Shown piece after piece: positions 1 through 5,978 of a stretch of DNA of 8,783 nucleotides (position 1 is its first letter; each line of letters starts with the position of its first letter). Under the pieces are notes generated by a model, which did no database searches, was not told the DNA's origin, and saw only the letters and a program-made list of their open reading frames with translations. The stretch spans positions 1 to 8,783 of the forward strand of contig DASWYB010000031.1 in NCBI GenBank assembly GCA_036405195.1, written 5' to 3'. Origin of the DNA: DASWYB01 sp036405195. Its GTDB lineage: Bacteria > Patescibacteriota > UBA1384 > 2-12-FULL-50-11 > DASWYB01. Made by a program: the position numbers and the translations under genes.

Positions 1-1
1 C

Positions 2-214
2 GATCCTATGGACGGCCGGTATATCACCTCAATGTACGACCTGGCCACCGGTACCACTATCACCTTTGACCCCATTTCTCCCAACGACAGTTACGAACAA
101 GGCTGTTGGCTGGGTACAAAACGCGGCAAGAATAACCTAGAGTATAACCTGTGCAAATCATCATCAGGTGAGTGGATAGTTCTCGAAGGCCCCACAAAAT
201 CGTACGAAAGATAA
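2..214 (+). CDS. C-terminal fragment of an unidentified protein
   Basis: The reading frame is open from the left edge (bases 2-7 encode Asp-Pro before the first Met at base 8) and ends at a TAA at 212-214, so this is most likely the last ~70 residues of a longer protein that begins outside the window. I do not recognise the family. The visible part is rich in Thr, Ser, Gly and Tyr, carries two Cys about 16 residues apart (in GCWLG and NLCKS) that could form a disulfide, and has no transmembrane segment. The composition resembles the extracellular C-terminal part of a secreted or pilin-like protein, but that is only an impression. A strong hairpin terminator begins 8 bases after the stop, which supports this being a real gene end. 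The Met at base 8 has no visible promoter or ribosome binding site, as there is almost no sequence upstream. Confidence 0.6.
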   Translation, partial: DPMDGRYITSMYDLATGTTITFDPISPNDSYEQGCWLGTKRGKNNLEYNLCKSSSGEWIVLEGPTKSYER

Positions 215-221
215 TCCGATC

Positions 222-272
222 TCTCCTCACCAAAAAAAACAGCTGAAGGAGCTGTTTTTTTTGGTGAGGAGA
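222..272. terminator. Bidirectional terminator hairpin between convergent genes
   Basis: Bases 222-244 and 250-272 are perfect reverse complements (23 bp) around the 5-base loop GAAGG. The arms contain an A8 tract (232-239) and a T8 tract (255-262), so on either strand a short GC-containing inner stem (cagct/agctg) is followed by a run of U. The hairpin lies between the stop of the plus-strand gene (214) and the stop of the minus-strand DUF1801 gene (282), exactly where a shared rho-independent terminator is expected. Confidence 0.92.
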
Positions 273-281
273 ATAACGATG

Positions 282-671
282 CTATTTCAAACGAATCAAT
301 TCACCCTTGCGTTTGACGATATTTTTGTAGTCCCACTGAATATCAGCCGCCTTGTGAAGCCAACGCTTGAGATCGGTGGTGTTAATTTCGTCTTTACTCG
401 TGTAACGTTTTTGAGCCGCCTTGAATGCCCCCTCGGCCTCAAGCCCGTCTTCGTCAAACGATTGCCCACTCCAGAAGAGCAGCTGTACTGCATCTTTTAG
501 AACAGCGTAGCCCGCAACAGGATTTTCTTCTAAAAACCAGACCGGTGCCCCATGCCAAACTTTGCTTTCTGCGCCTTCAAGGTTTGCATCAATATGCTGG
601 GCCAGCATTTCGCAAATTTCTTTTGGTTCTCCCGATAATTTATGGTTGTAAGTAGCGATATCTGTGTGCAT
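282..671 (-). CDS. DUF1801 domain-containing protein (second gene of pair)
   Basis: This 129-residue cytosolic protein matches the pattern of the DUF1801 family. It has KVWHGAPVWF at residues 37-46, then a beta strand with LLFWSGQSF (64-72), a GAFK segment near 81-84, and a C-terminal helix with KRWLHKAADIQWDY (102-115). The family has a small alpha/beta fold related to YdhG (Fra) of Bacillus, which has been described as frataxin-like. No enzymatic role is established for most members and I see no catalytic signature. The gene starts 10 bases after the stop of another DUF1801 gene (682-1107) and is probably co-transcribed with it. Its AGAGGA ribosome binding site overlaps that stop codon, suggesting translational coupling. 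Transcription ends at the 222-272 hairpin. The family call rests on motif resemblance without an alignment. Confidence 0.85.
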   Translation of the reverse strand: MHTDIATYNHKLSGEPKEICEMLAQHIDANLEGAESKVWHGAPVWFLEENPVAGYAVLKDAVQLLFWSGQSFDEDGLEAEGAFKAAQKRYTSKDEINTTDLKRWLHKAADIQWDYKNIVKRKGELIRLK

Positions 672-677
672 TATGAT

Positions 678-683
678 TCCTCT
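678..683 (-). promoter_or_regulatory. Ribosome binding site of the downstream DUF1801 gene
   Basis: Read on the minus strand, AGAGGA lies 6 bases upstream of the ATG at 671-669 and overlaps the TAG stop (684-682) of the preceding gene. It is one of only two clear Shine-Dalgarno sites in the window and sits at an internal operon start. Confidence 0.75.
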
Positions 684-1107
684 ATTTATACTGTTTCCTC
701 ATATACTCATACGACGTCTTAATAAGCTCAGCGAGAACCTTCATATCTACGTCAGCCAATTTATTAATGTACAAGCACCCCCCAATTCCCCCACTTGTTT
801 TATGCCTTCCAAGTTTTGCCAGGGCTGGATTTTCTCTATTTCCAGCCATAATATAAAGTGTAAGATTTTGTTTACGCGGCGAGAACCCTGTCATCAACCA
901 ATCTCCTTCTTGGCTGCTTCGCTCAGATTTATAGTGGTACGTATCAAATCCAATAATGCTTTCACCCCACATCACACCTGACTTACCCGTTACTTTCTCA
1001 AACAGCTCAAGCAATACAAAGCTATCTTCGCGTTTTTGCTCGGGTTCTATTTTGTTTAAAAAATCTCTCACACTTGCAGTAGTTGGTTTTGTTTTAGGTG
1101 CTGCCAT
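682..1107 (-). CDS. DUF1801 domain-containing protein (first gene of pair)
   Basis: This 141-residue protein is a typical full-length DUF1801 member. VMWGESIIGFDTYHYK lies at residues 46-60, WLMTGFSPRKQNLTLYIM at 70-87, and LGRHKTSGGIGGCLYINKL near 99-117. These are the hallmark segments of this family of unknown function (YdhG/frataxin-like fold by family knowledge). No signal peptide or membrane segment is present. An ATG at 1140 would add 12 residues, but I chose the start at 1107 because the resulting MAAPKTK start is typical of the family and because the longer version would place the -10 element (1117-1122) inside the coding region. It is the first gene of a two-gene operon with 282-671 and is divergent from the DUF2200 gene at 1167. 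Confidence 0.9.
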   Translation of the reverse strand: MAAPKTKPTTASVRDFLNKIEPEQKREDSFVLLELFEKVTGKSGVMWGESIIGFDTYHYKSERSSQEGDWLMTGFSPRKQNLTLYIMAGNRENPALAKLGRHKTSGGIGGCLYINKLADVDMKVLAELIKTSYEYMRKQYK

Positions 1108-1116
1108 ACTAGTAAC

Positions 1117-1125
1117 ACTATACCA
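1117..1125 (-). promoter_or_regulatory. Extended -10 promoter of the DUF1801 pair
   Basis: On the minus strand this reads TGG-TATAGT, immediately preceded by T tracts (A run at 1125-1130 on the plus strand). Nine bases separate the hexamer from the ATG at 1107, so the mRNA would have a leader of about 3 nt. No good -35 hexamer is visible at the usual distance. Confidence 0.65.
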
Positions 1126-1151
1126 AAAAAGTGCTCCCATAGCCCTATTTG

Positions 1152-1160
1152 TGCTAGAAT
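1152..1160 (+). promoter_or_regulatory. Extended -10 promoter of the DUF2200 gene
   Basis: TGC-TAGAAT ends exactly 6 bases before the ATG at 1167, so transcription is predicted to start at the A of the start codon. No Shine-Dalgarno sequence is present and no clear -35 element is seen. The hexamer lies only 32 bases from the opposing -10 of the divergent DUF1801 operon. Confidence 0.65.
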
Positions 1161-1166
1161 AACACT

Positions 1167-1535
1167 ATGAAAACTGATGAAAAATCTCTCGCTCGAGTTT
1201 ACGCGTACACGTTCGCCAGCATCTACTCACTTTATATTACAAAAGCCGAAAGAAAAGGGCGCACGAAAGATGAAGTTGACGAAATTATTCGGTGGCTAAC
1301 CGGCTACAGTCCAAAAGAGCTCGAAGCTCAAATTGAAAAACAAGCAACTTTAGAAGACTTTTTCTCCGACGCACCCGCTATGAACCCCTTACGTTCGTTA
1401 ATCAAAGGCATGATCTGTGGCGTACGCGTCGAAGAAATCGAAGAACCAATCATGCGCGAAATCCGCTACCTCGACAAGCTCATCGACGAACTCGCACAAG
1501 GAAAAGCGATGGAAAAGATCCTACGGAAGCAGTAG
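1167..1535 (+). CDS. DUF2200 family protein
   Basis: This 122-residue protein matches the DUF2200 family essentially end to end, as I remember the family. Diagnostic stretches are YITKAERKGRTKDEVDEII (residues 23-41), RWLTGYSPKELEAQI (42-56), LEDFFSDAPAMNP (62-74), GMICGVRVEEIEEP (81-94) and MREIRYLDKLIDELAQGKAMEKIL (96-119). The family consists of small cytosolic proteins found sporadically across bacteria, and I know of no assigned biochemical function. There is no signal peptide or membrane segment. Length is normal for the family. It is monocistronic, with a -10 directly upstream and a hairpin terminator directly downstream. It is the only complete plus-strand gene in the window. The sporadic family distribution suggests it could be an acquired gene, which is an inference. 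Confidence 0.92.
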   Translation: MKTDEKSLARVYAYTFASIYSLYITKAERKGRTKDEVDEIIRWLTGYSPKELEAQIEKQATLEDFFSDAPAMNPLRSLIKGMICGVRVEEIEEPIMREIRYLDKLIDELAQGKAMEKILRKQ

Positions 1536-1547
1536 CACTCCACCCGT

Positions 1548-1587
1548 AAAAAAGAGACTGGCACATACACATGCCAGTCTCTTTTTT
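1548..1587. terminator. Bidirectional terminator hairpin
   Basis: Bases 1548-1563 and 1572-1587 are perfect reverse complements (16 bp), enclosing an 8-base loop. Each arm has a GC-containing core (gagactggca) flanked by A6 on the left and T6 on the right, so it works in both directions. It lies between the convergent ends of the DUF2200 gene (stop at 1535) and the beta-propeller gene (stop at 1597). Confidence 0.93.
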
Positions 1588-1596
1588 CTTTGGGCT

Positions 1597-3012
1597 TTAC
1601 TTTGGTAACTTCTCAACCGAAAGTAGGGTGCTCCAGGTTCTGGCAAGATCGGTTGTCTTCCAAATATGCCCACCCCCGCCGGTCATGTAGAACGTGTTTT
1701 TGTCGGTAGGGTGCCACTCAATCTGTGTCGGCCGATACGGCGTGTTTGTGGCATCAGTAATTTCTTTTGGAAGAGTACCAAGCTTGCTCCAGGTAACCCC
1801 ACCGTCTTTACTTTCCCACATATGAAGGGCTTGTGACCCTGGCCCCACCACTACCGTCGTGTAACCCACCATATGCATCGCCGTTGGGTCGTGCGGATCA
1901 TAGCTTACAAGATCTAAGTACTTCGTCTTCTTCCAGGTCGTACCGCCGTCCGAAGTAACATAACCTGCAATTGTGTCCGCCGTTTGACCATCAACGCGGA
2001 AAAACATATGCGTAAAGTCAGTAGACGCAAAGGCTCCGTACACAAGACTTGGGTTCCCCGGTATGTCGGTCAATTTCGACCAGGTGTTTCCACCATCAAG
2101 ACTATGTAGGATACCCATTTGCGCAACACTAAAGTCTTTGCCTGTACTCACTCCTGTCCCTGTTCCGTCAGCCGAGAGCCGTTTTGCCGAATACGTGGGG
2201 ACCACTAATTCTTCCGGATTCTTTGGATTTACCATCACAAAAGTGGCCGCACTATTTTGACCAATTCCTGTCGGCAGCTCAGTCCACGTCTTACCGTTAT
2301 TGGTGGTTTTGTACACCAGGCCGTCTTTGACATAGATCTTATTCTGGTCCGACCCTTGCCACGAGGCAGGGTTAGATGATGTGCCATAATAAATCGTCGC
2401 GGGATTTTTTGAGTCAAAGGCAACATCGTTTAAGTAAAAGTTCATCTTGCTGTTAATCATCATTTTCCAGGTTTCTCCGCCATCAAACGATTGATAAGCG
2501 CCACCTGTTTGGGAGTTTGGCTCTTTCAGACTCAAGTTTCCTCCCCCACCACCACTCGCGCCTAACACAAGGTGAAGGTGATCATTCGGATCCATTTTGA
2601 TGACTGGGTACTCGCTGTAACAGCCTTTGGTTGTATCGTCTTTATTGGCATACACTTTAATACCCTTAACTTTTTGGGCCCATGTCTGCCCGCCATCAGT
2701 TGTTTTATACACGCCCTTCCATTCAACGTTGATATACATAATATTAGGATCTGTCGGATCGACAACAAGCGTACGGTCAGTGCGATACCTTTCATGCTCA
2801 TTACGTGGGGTACAGTCGAATGTTAGTGATGTAATAACGTCAGGCCCAGCAATAAGTCTATCAACAACCTTATCGCCAGTTCCTTCTGTTTCTGTCATAG
2901 CCACACTGGTACTTGTTGGCTGTGGCTCTTGCTTCTTTGTTAATACCCACGCCGTGCCGCCAATCGCAGCCGCAATAATAACCCCTATCCCGATTTTAAA
3001 TGATGTTTGCAT
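1597..3012 (-). CDS. Membrane-anchored Asp-box (BNR) seven-bladed beta-propeller protein
   Basis: The 471-residue protein starts with a signal peptide or signal anchor (hydrophobic residues 7-24) and a Thr/Ser/Pro/Glu-rich linker (about 27-47), so the rest should be outside the membrane. Seven Asp-box motifs of the S/T-x-D-x-G-x-T-W type follow at residues 104-111, 175-182, 236-243, 304-311, 353-360, 401-408 and 453-460. The third has N in place of D and the seventh (TTDLARTW) is degenerate. This number fits one seven-bladed propeller related to VPS10/sortilin, HCF136-like and sialidase-like repeat proteins. No lipobox Cys follows the hydrophobic segment. C67 and C131 are the only cysteines seen and could pair. 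A glycine run (154-158) probably forms a loop. The sialidase arginine triad and FRIP motif are not evident, so I do not call it an enzyme. A binding or scaffold role on the cell surface is an inference. Confidence 0.88.
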   Translation of the reverse strand: MQTSFKIGIGVIIAAAIGGTAWVLTKKQEPQPTSTSVAMTETEGTGDKVVDRLIAGPDVITSLTFDCTPRNEHERYRTDRTLVVDPTDPNIMYINVEWKGVYKTTDGGQTWAQKVKGIKVYANKDDTTKGCYSEYPVIKMDPNDHLHLVLGASGGGGGNLSLKEPNSQTGGAYQSFDGGETWKMMINSKMNFYLNDVAFDSKNPATIYYGTSSNPASWQGSDQNKIYVKDGLVYKTTNNGKTWTELPTGIGQNSAATFVMVNPKNPEELVVPTYSAKRLSADGTGTGVSTGKDFSVAQMGILHSLDGGNTWSKLTDIPGNPSLVYGAFASTDFTHMFFRVDGQTADTIAGYVTSDGGTTWKKTKYLDLVSYDPHDPTAMHMVGYTTVVVGPGSQALHMWESKDGGVTWSKLGTLPKEITDATNTPYRPTQIEWHPTDKNTFYMTGGGGHIWKTTDLARTWSTLLSVEKLPK

Positions 3013-3018
3013 AGCTTC

Positions 3019-3027
3019 AGCATATCA
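3019..3027 (-). promoter_or_regulatory. Extended -10 promoter of the beta-propeller gene
   Basis: The minus strand reads TGA-TATGCT behind a T tract (A run at 3027-3032 on the plus strand). The hexamer ends exactly 6 bases before the ATG at 3012, predicting a leaderless transcript. No Shine-Dalgarno sequence is present between promoter and start. Confidence 0.6.
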
Positions 3028-3091
3028 AAAAAGCAGCCAACTGCCTCGTAACCCACGAAAGATTCAGGTCTTTTTGCAACCGTCAACAATG

Positions 3092-4369
3092 CTACTCATC
3101 AACATAATCTTTTACCCCAGGATAGACGTCTTCGTAGTCACTCCACTTGAACGATTTTGACCGAAGAGGACGGCTCGACGAAGTCACAAGTCGAGACTCA
3201 AAGTCAATTGAAGCAAACCATTCGAAAAATGAATGATATGCCCGAGGCAGTTTTTCAAGATTATGCTTTACATACTGTTGCGTATCGTTTAATGCTCCGT
3301 AGGTCCCTCCCCTACGCATAGTTACTTTCTCGACGTAATATTTAAACCCGAAAATAAATTCCGACTCGGGTTGAGTAAAGCCGTACTCATGCAAACGATC
3401 ACCAATCGCCATAATATCGAGCATCGTTATCTGACATTTGAAACATTTATGACAATGAGTATACTCATTGTCAGATGTTCGGCAGTACGTACATACCACC
3501 AACTGAGGTTTGGGAATACTGTGCTGCGAACAAAATGTTGAGATAAATTTGATCTTGTCCGTACGCGTCATCGAAAACCCGTCATGAACAACTCGTAATC
3601 CCATGGGCGATAAATTTTCGTCAATGAGTGGGGAAGCTGGCTGTTGCAATGTTTGTCCATCAGGAAACAAAAAATGGCGCCAGGTAAAACCGGCAGGAAT
3701 GTATAACACTGGGATACCCTTGGCATACAAGAAAGGAGCCGCGGTACCAACCAATGACAGGCCCATACTCGTATCCCAAAACCATTTGGTGATATCGATC
3801 GAGGCTTTATTGAGATAGCTGAGCTTAAGAAAATCCTTAGAATTCGTATTAATTTGATTAAACGCCAGTTGATGCACAGCCACAAAATCAAGAGCCTGCT
3901 TGTGCAGACCGTTGAGAGAAATAAGCATCGGATTTTCGTTGATGTGCCGAAGCACCGTTGCCGTAGAATCTAATCCACCCGAAAACATTGAGGCAGACTG
4001 TAAATGCGTTTGAGGAATGCTATTTTTGACTAAACGTCCGGGTATAAGCTCACCTTCCCATTCCGTATTATAAAAAAAACGTTGAAAGAATTTTTTTATT
4101 TTTTGTAACGAGTAGTAGAGATCTTCATCCATCTCCTCGATCGTATACCGATTACCAGAAAACCAAACCGTCGCGATGACATTGGTAATAAGCGGTATAT
4201 TAAGAACCGACGGTGGAAGACTCTCCAAATCTATCTCCGAAGGATAGGTAAGGGTTAATGCCTCGCGTGTGTACTTTTTACTAAACTCTTTATTAAGAAA
4301 AAAACGAACTCTGCTCTTAATAACTACCGTACCCTCAATCAAGGGTTCAAGAATGACTGCGTTTGACAT
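3092..4369 (-). CDS. QueC-like PP-loop ATPase with N-terminal extension and Cys cluster
   Basis: This 425-residue protein has three parts. Residues 1 to ~124 are a beta-rich then helical N-terminal domain that I do not recognise. A PP-loop nucleotide-binding motif SGGLDST lies at 130-136, in the region of an adenylating alpha-hydrolase fold (about 125-330). A cysteine cluster C293-x2-C296-x9-C306-x2-C309-x2-C312 ends the fold, resembling the zinc site of QueC (C...C-x2-C-x2-C). About 110 further residues follow. PP-loop enzymes cleave ATP to AMP and PPi to activate a carboxyl or carbonyl group. QueC is only about 220-230 residues, and its FDYGQRH-type motif after the P-loop is replaced here by SLNGLHKQ (151-158), so this is probably not a preQ0 synthase. 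The arrangement recalls the extended QueC-like proteins of accessory loci such as QatC. The gene starts 20 bases after the collagen-like gene, without a Shine-Dalgarno site or own promoter. The substrate is unknown. Confidence 0.85.
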   Translation of the reverse strand: MSNAVILEPLIEGTVVIKSRVRFFLNKEFSKKYTREALTLTYPSEIDLESLPPSVLNIPLITNVIATVWFSGNRYTIEEMDEDLYYSLQKIKKFFQRFFYNTEWEGELIPGRLVKNSIPQTHLQSASMFSGGLDSTATVLRHINENPMLISLNGLHKQALDFVAVHQLAFNQINTNSKDFLKLSYLNKASIDITKWFWDTSMGLSLVGTAAPFLYAKGIPVLYIPAGFTWRHFLFPDGQTLQQPASPLIDENLSPMGLRVVHDGFSMTRTDKIKFISTFCSQHSIPKPQLVVCTYCRTSDNEYTHCHKCFKCQITMLDIMAIGDRLHEYGFTQPESEFIFGFKYYVEKVTMRRGGTYGALNDTQQYVKHNLEKLPRAYHSFFEWFASIDFESRLVTSSSRPLRSKSFKWSDYEDVYPGVKDYVDE

Positions 4370-4389
4370 GAGCGAAAGTCAACGAGGCA

Positions 4390-5211
4390 CTAGTCTGCAA
4401 TTTGCATTAGGTACGCATGACTATTTTCAAGTGTAAGGTTGTTGTAATTAGGATATGTATGGGTGTCGGTGGCCGTCATATAAAATTCAACGTAATCGCC
4501 GGCCGACAGTTGCATGATATTGCTATAGTTAAACGAATAACGACCTGAGTCAGAAGCATGAAGGGTTGCCACCGTGGTCGTTGCCCCACCATTAATTTTA
4601 ATACCAAGCTTATAATCAGTTGCCATGAACCACCCCTCATCCGCAGCCTCACCAAGAAAATTCACAGCGGCGTTTACCTGATAGACTCCGGTTTTCTGAA
4701 CCGTCATTTTGGCTGGAGACGTTGTAGAGAGAGTCATATTCGACGAAGGGCCGGCAGTTGCAAAAGGAATAGGAAGCCATTCGTTTGAGACAGTCATGTC
4801 AAAGTCTTGCGAAGAAAGTGAGAGCTGACCATAAGAGGGCGAGTACGTTCCTGGCGCACCTGTGGATCCTGTTGCACCCGTGGCACCGGCTGCACCGGCC
4901 TCTCCCGTCGCACCAGTTGCACCCATGGCTCCAGTCGTACCAGTTGCACCTGCTTTCCCGGGCGATCCTGGTACGCCAGTCGGGCCGACTTCTCCCTCTG
5001 GACCGGGATTACCCATTTCACCTTTAGGTCCAGGCTCTCCCGTCGCACCGGTCGGGCCGGCAGGGCCAATCTTTGTATTGTCTGCTACTTTATTAACCTC
5101 AGCCTTCACTAATTGCGAAATTAAAAAAAGTGAAATCACTGCAATCAAAGCGGGGGCAAAAATCCCTCGACGAAGTATCTTCTTACTAAATGTGGTATTG
5201 TTATCTGCCAT
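4390..5211 (-). CDS. Membrane-anchored collagen-like protein with C1q/BclA-like head
   Basis: The 273-residue protein has a short basic N-terminus (KK at 10-11, RR at 14-15) and one transmembrane segment (about 17-35) without an obvious signal-peptidase site, so it should be an anchored N-in surface protein. A short linker is followed by 25 uninterrupted Gly-X-Y triplets (residues 49-123), which should form a collagen triple helix. The C-terminal ~145 residues are rich in beta-prone, Asn, Thr and Ser residues (for example TGVYQVNAAVNFLG at 174-187 and LSAGDYVEFYMTATDTHTY near 235-253). This is the look of the trimeric jelly-roll heads of C1q/TNF-like and BclA-like proteins. The likely role is a trimeric surface filament or adhesin. 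It is the first gene of an operon with the PP-loop gene. The start is supported by AAAGG 6 bases upstream and by a canonical promoter. Confidence 0.92.
   Translation of the reverse strand: MADNNTTFSKKILRRGIFAPALIAVISLFLISQLVKAEVNKVADNTKIGPAGPTGATGEPGPKGEMGNPGPEGEVGPTGVPGSPGKAGATGTTGAMGATGATGEAGAAGATGATGSTGAPGTYSPSYGQLSLSSQDFDMTVSNEWLPIPFATAGPSSNMTLSTTSPAKMTVQKTGVYQVNAAVNFLGEAADEGWFMATDYKLGIKINGGATTTVATLHASDSGRYSFNYSNIMQLSAGDYVEFYMTATDTHTYPNYNNLTLENSHAYLMQIAD
4843..5067 (-). repeat. Collagen Gly-X-Y repeat region (25 triplets)
   Basis: This DNA encodes residues 49-123 of the collagen-like protein and repeats in units of 9 bases. The first ~13 triplets use Pro and charged residues (GPAGPTG, GEPGPKGEMG). 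The remainder are mostly Gly-Ala-Thr type (GATGATG, GAAGATGATG). The repetition also produces long artificial open frames on the opposite strand. Confidence 0.93.
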
Positions 5212-5217
5212 AAAGTG

Positions 5218-5222
5218 CCTTT
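5218..5222 (-). promoter_or_regulatory. Ribosome binding site of the collagen-like gene
   Basis: The minus strand reads AAAGG, 6 bases before the ATG at 5211. It supports this start and marks a leadered mRNA, unlike most genes in the window. Confidence 0.6.
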
Positions 5223-5250
5223 ATGTTTATTTTTTTCACACCTTTTACCC

Positions 5251-5279
5251 ATCATAGAGGAGATCACAATACTTGTAAA
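5251..5279 (-). promoter_or_regulatory. Canonical -35/-10 promoter of the collagen-like operon
   Basis: On the minus strand TTTACA (5279-5274) and TATGAT (5256-5251) are separated by exactly 17 bases, a good housekeeping-sigma promoter. Transcription should start near 5244, giving a leader of roughly 33 nt that contains AAAGG. It is the only classical two-element promoter I could find here, and lies in the 86-base gap after the HAD gene. Confidence 0.72.
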
Positions 5280-5297
5280 ACTGACCTCCCTTCGTCT

Positions 5298-5963
5298 TCA
5301 GAAAGAGCTTTCTAAACGCATTACGGCAGAGACAACATCCGGAAATTTATCTATAAACATATCAACCGGAACTCCGTCAAAATCCCCTCTCTGTCTTAAT
5401 CCGCTTTCGAGCGTAGCAATGAAATAGAGTCCCGCTTTTTTTGCCGCAGTTGCATCACGAACGGCATCTCCCACATAGACGCAATGTTCAGGCGACAAAC
5501 TCGCCCCGTGTAATAACTCATCAAAAGCGCGTGGGTCTGGCTTACGAAATTTTGTATTATTCCGATAACGCAAGTCCTTTATCTTTCTGGCCAGCCTGTG
5601 TTCTGGTTGTAACATGTGCTGAACACGATCATGCGGTCGAGACGTTAACACCATCAAGGCCATACCAAGATCCGTGAGCTGGTCGAGCGCTTTATAATTT
5701 TCGTCGGGGATTACATCTAGTCGATCCGCCTCAATGTATTCGGCTAATAAGTTTTCATAGAGGGCATAAAAAGTGGCCACATCCACACCCGCCGAACGGA
5801 GTGGAATTGCTTCAGATGGCCGCATCTCCCACGTCGCTAAATGAATCTCCCGGGACATTGGCGGCAGTCCCATCCGTCGCAACACTTCGTTTTCCACTTC
5901 AAAACAGACTGCTTCCGTTAGGCTAAAAGTATCATCAATATCAAATATCACTGCCTTAATCAT
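5298..5963 (-). CDS. HAD-superfamily hydrolase (phosphatase)
   Basis: The 221-residue cytosolic enzyme has all four HAD motifs. Motif I is FDIDDT with nucleophile D8 and acid/base D10. Motif II is LTSR with T107/S108. Motif III is K141 in the FRKPDP stretch. Motif IV is GDAVRD with D166 and D170. The helical cap between motifs I and II (about residues 15-90) places it in subfamily I, with phosphoglycolate phosphatase, beta-phosphoglucomutase and nucleotidase-like enzymes. Family members hydrolyse small phosphorylated metabolites through a phospho-aspartate. The substrate cannot be predicted here. An upstream ATG at 5987 would add 8 residues, but I chose 5963 because the hydrophobic strand MIKAVIF begins there and a -10 element ends 6 bases upstream. 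It ends with TGA, which supports the standard code. No terminator hairpin is evident before the collagen-like operon promoter. Confidence 0.93.
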   Translation of the reverse strand: MIKAVIFDIDDTFSLTEAVCFEVENEVLRRMGLPPMSREIHLATWEMRPSEAIPLRSAGVDVATFYALYENLLAEYIEADRLDVIPDENYKALDQLTDLGMALMVLTSRPHDRVQHMLQPEHRLARKIKDLRYRNNTKFRKPDPRAFDELLHGASLSPEHCVYVGDAVRDATAAKKAGLYFIATLESGLRQRGDFDGVPVDMFIDKFPDVVSAVMRLESSF

Positions 5964-5969
5964 TTGTTC

Positions 5970-5978
5970 AGTGTACCA
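5970..5978 (-). promoter_or_regulatory. Extended -10 promoter of the HAD gene
   Basis: The minus strand reads TGG-TACACT after a T7 tract (A run 5978-5984 on the plus strand). The hexamer ends exactly 6 bases before the ATG at 5963, predicting a leaderless mRNA and supporting the shorter start. Confidence 0.55.

Noticed and set aside
1108..1140. Longer N-terminus (12 more residues) for the DUF1801 protein
   Set aside because: It would place the extended -10 element inside the coding region, and the family usually begins near the shorter start.
956..1162. Plus-strand open frame ending just before the DUF2200 gene
   Set aside because: It is antisense to the first DUF1801 gene and runs through both divergent promoters. 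No start signal is visible.
1597..3012. Calling the propeller a sialidase
   Set aside because: Asp boxes occur in many propellers. The FRIP motif and catalytic Arg/Tyr/Glu set were not recognisable.
3057..3075. Possible hairpin AAAGA...TCTTT after the PP-loop gene
   Set aside because: The stem is only 5 bp and AT-rich with no clear T tract on the minus strand, too weak to call a terminator.
2627..3160. Plus-strand 177-residue open frame
   Set aside because: It lies opposite the N-terminal part of the beta-propeller gene, crosses the promoter of that gene, and resembles no family. It is a shadow frame.
3092..5211. Calling the collagen/PP-loop locus a Qat antiphage system
   Set aside because: Only the QueC-like component resembles it. 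No ATPase (QatA), QatB or TatD-like nuclease (QatD) gene is adjacent.
4862..5257. Plus-strand 131-residue open frame full of VAP repeats
   Set aside because: It is the antisense of the Gly-X-Y repeat (the reverse complement of GGT/GCA-type codons reads as Pro, Val and Ala), has no promoter or ribosome binding site, and the minus-strand gene is clearly real.
5298..5300. TGA read as Gly or another amino acid (alternative code of some candidate phyla)
   Set aside because: No other gene contains an in-frame TGA, the HAD domain is complete at this point, and read-through would run across the promoter of the next operon.
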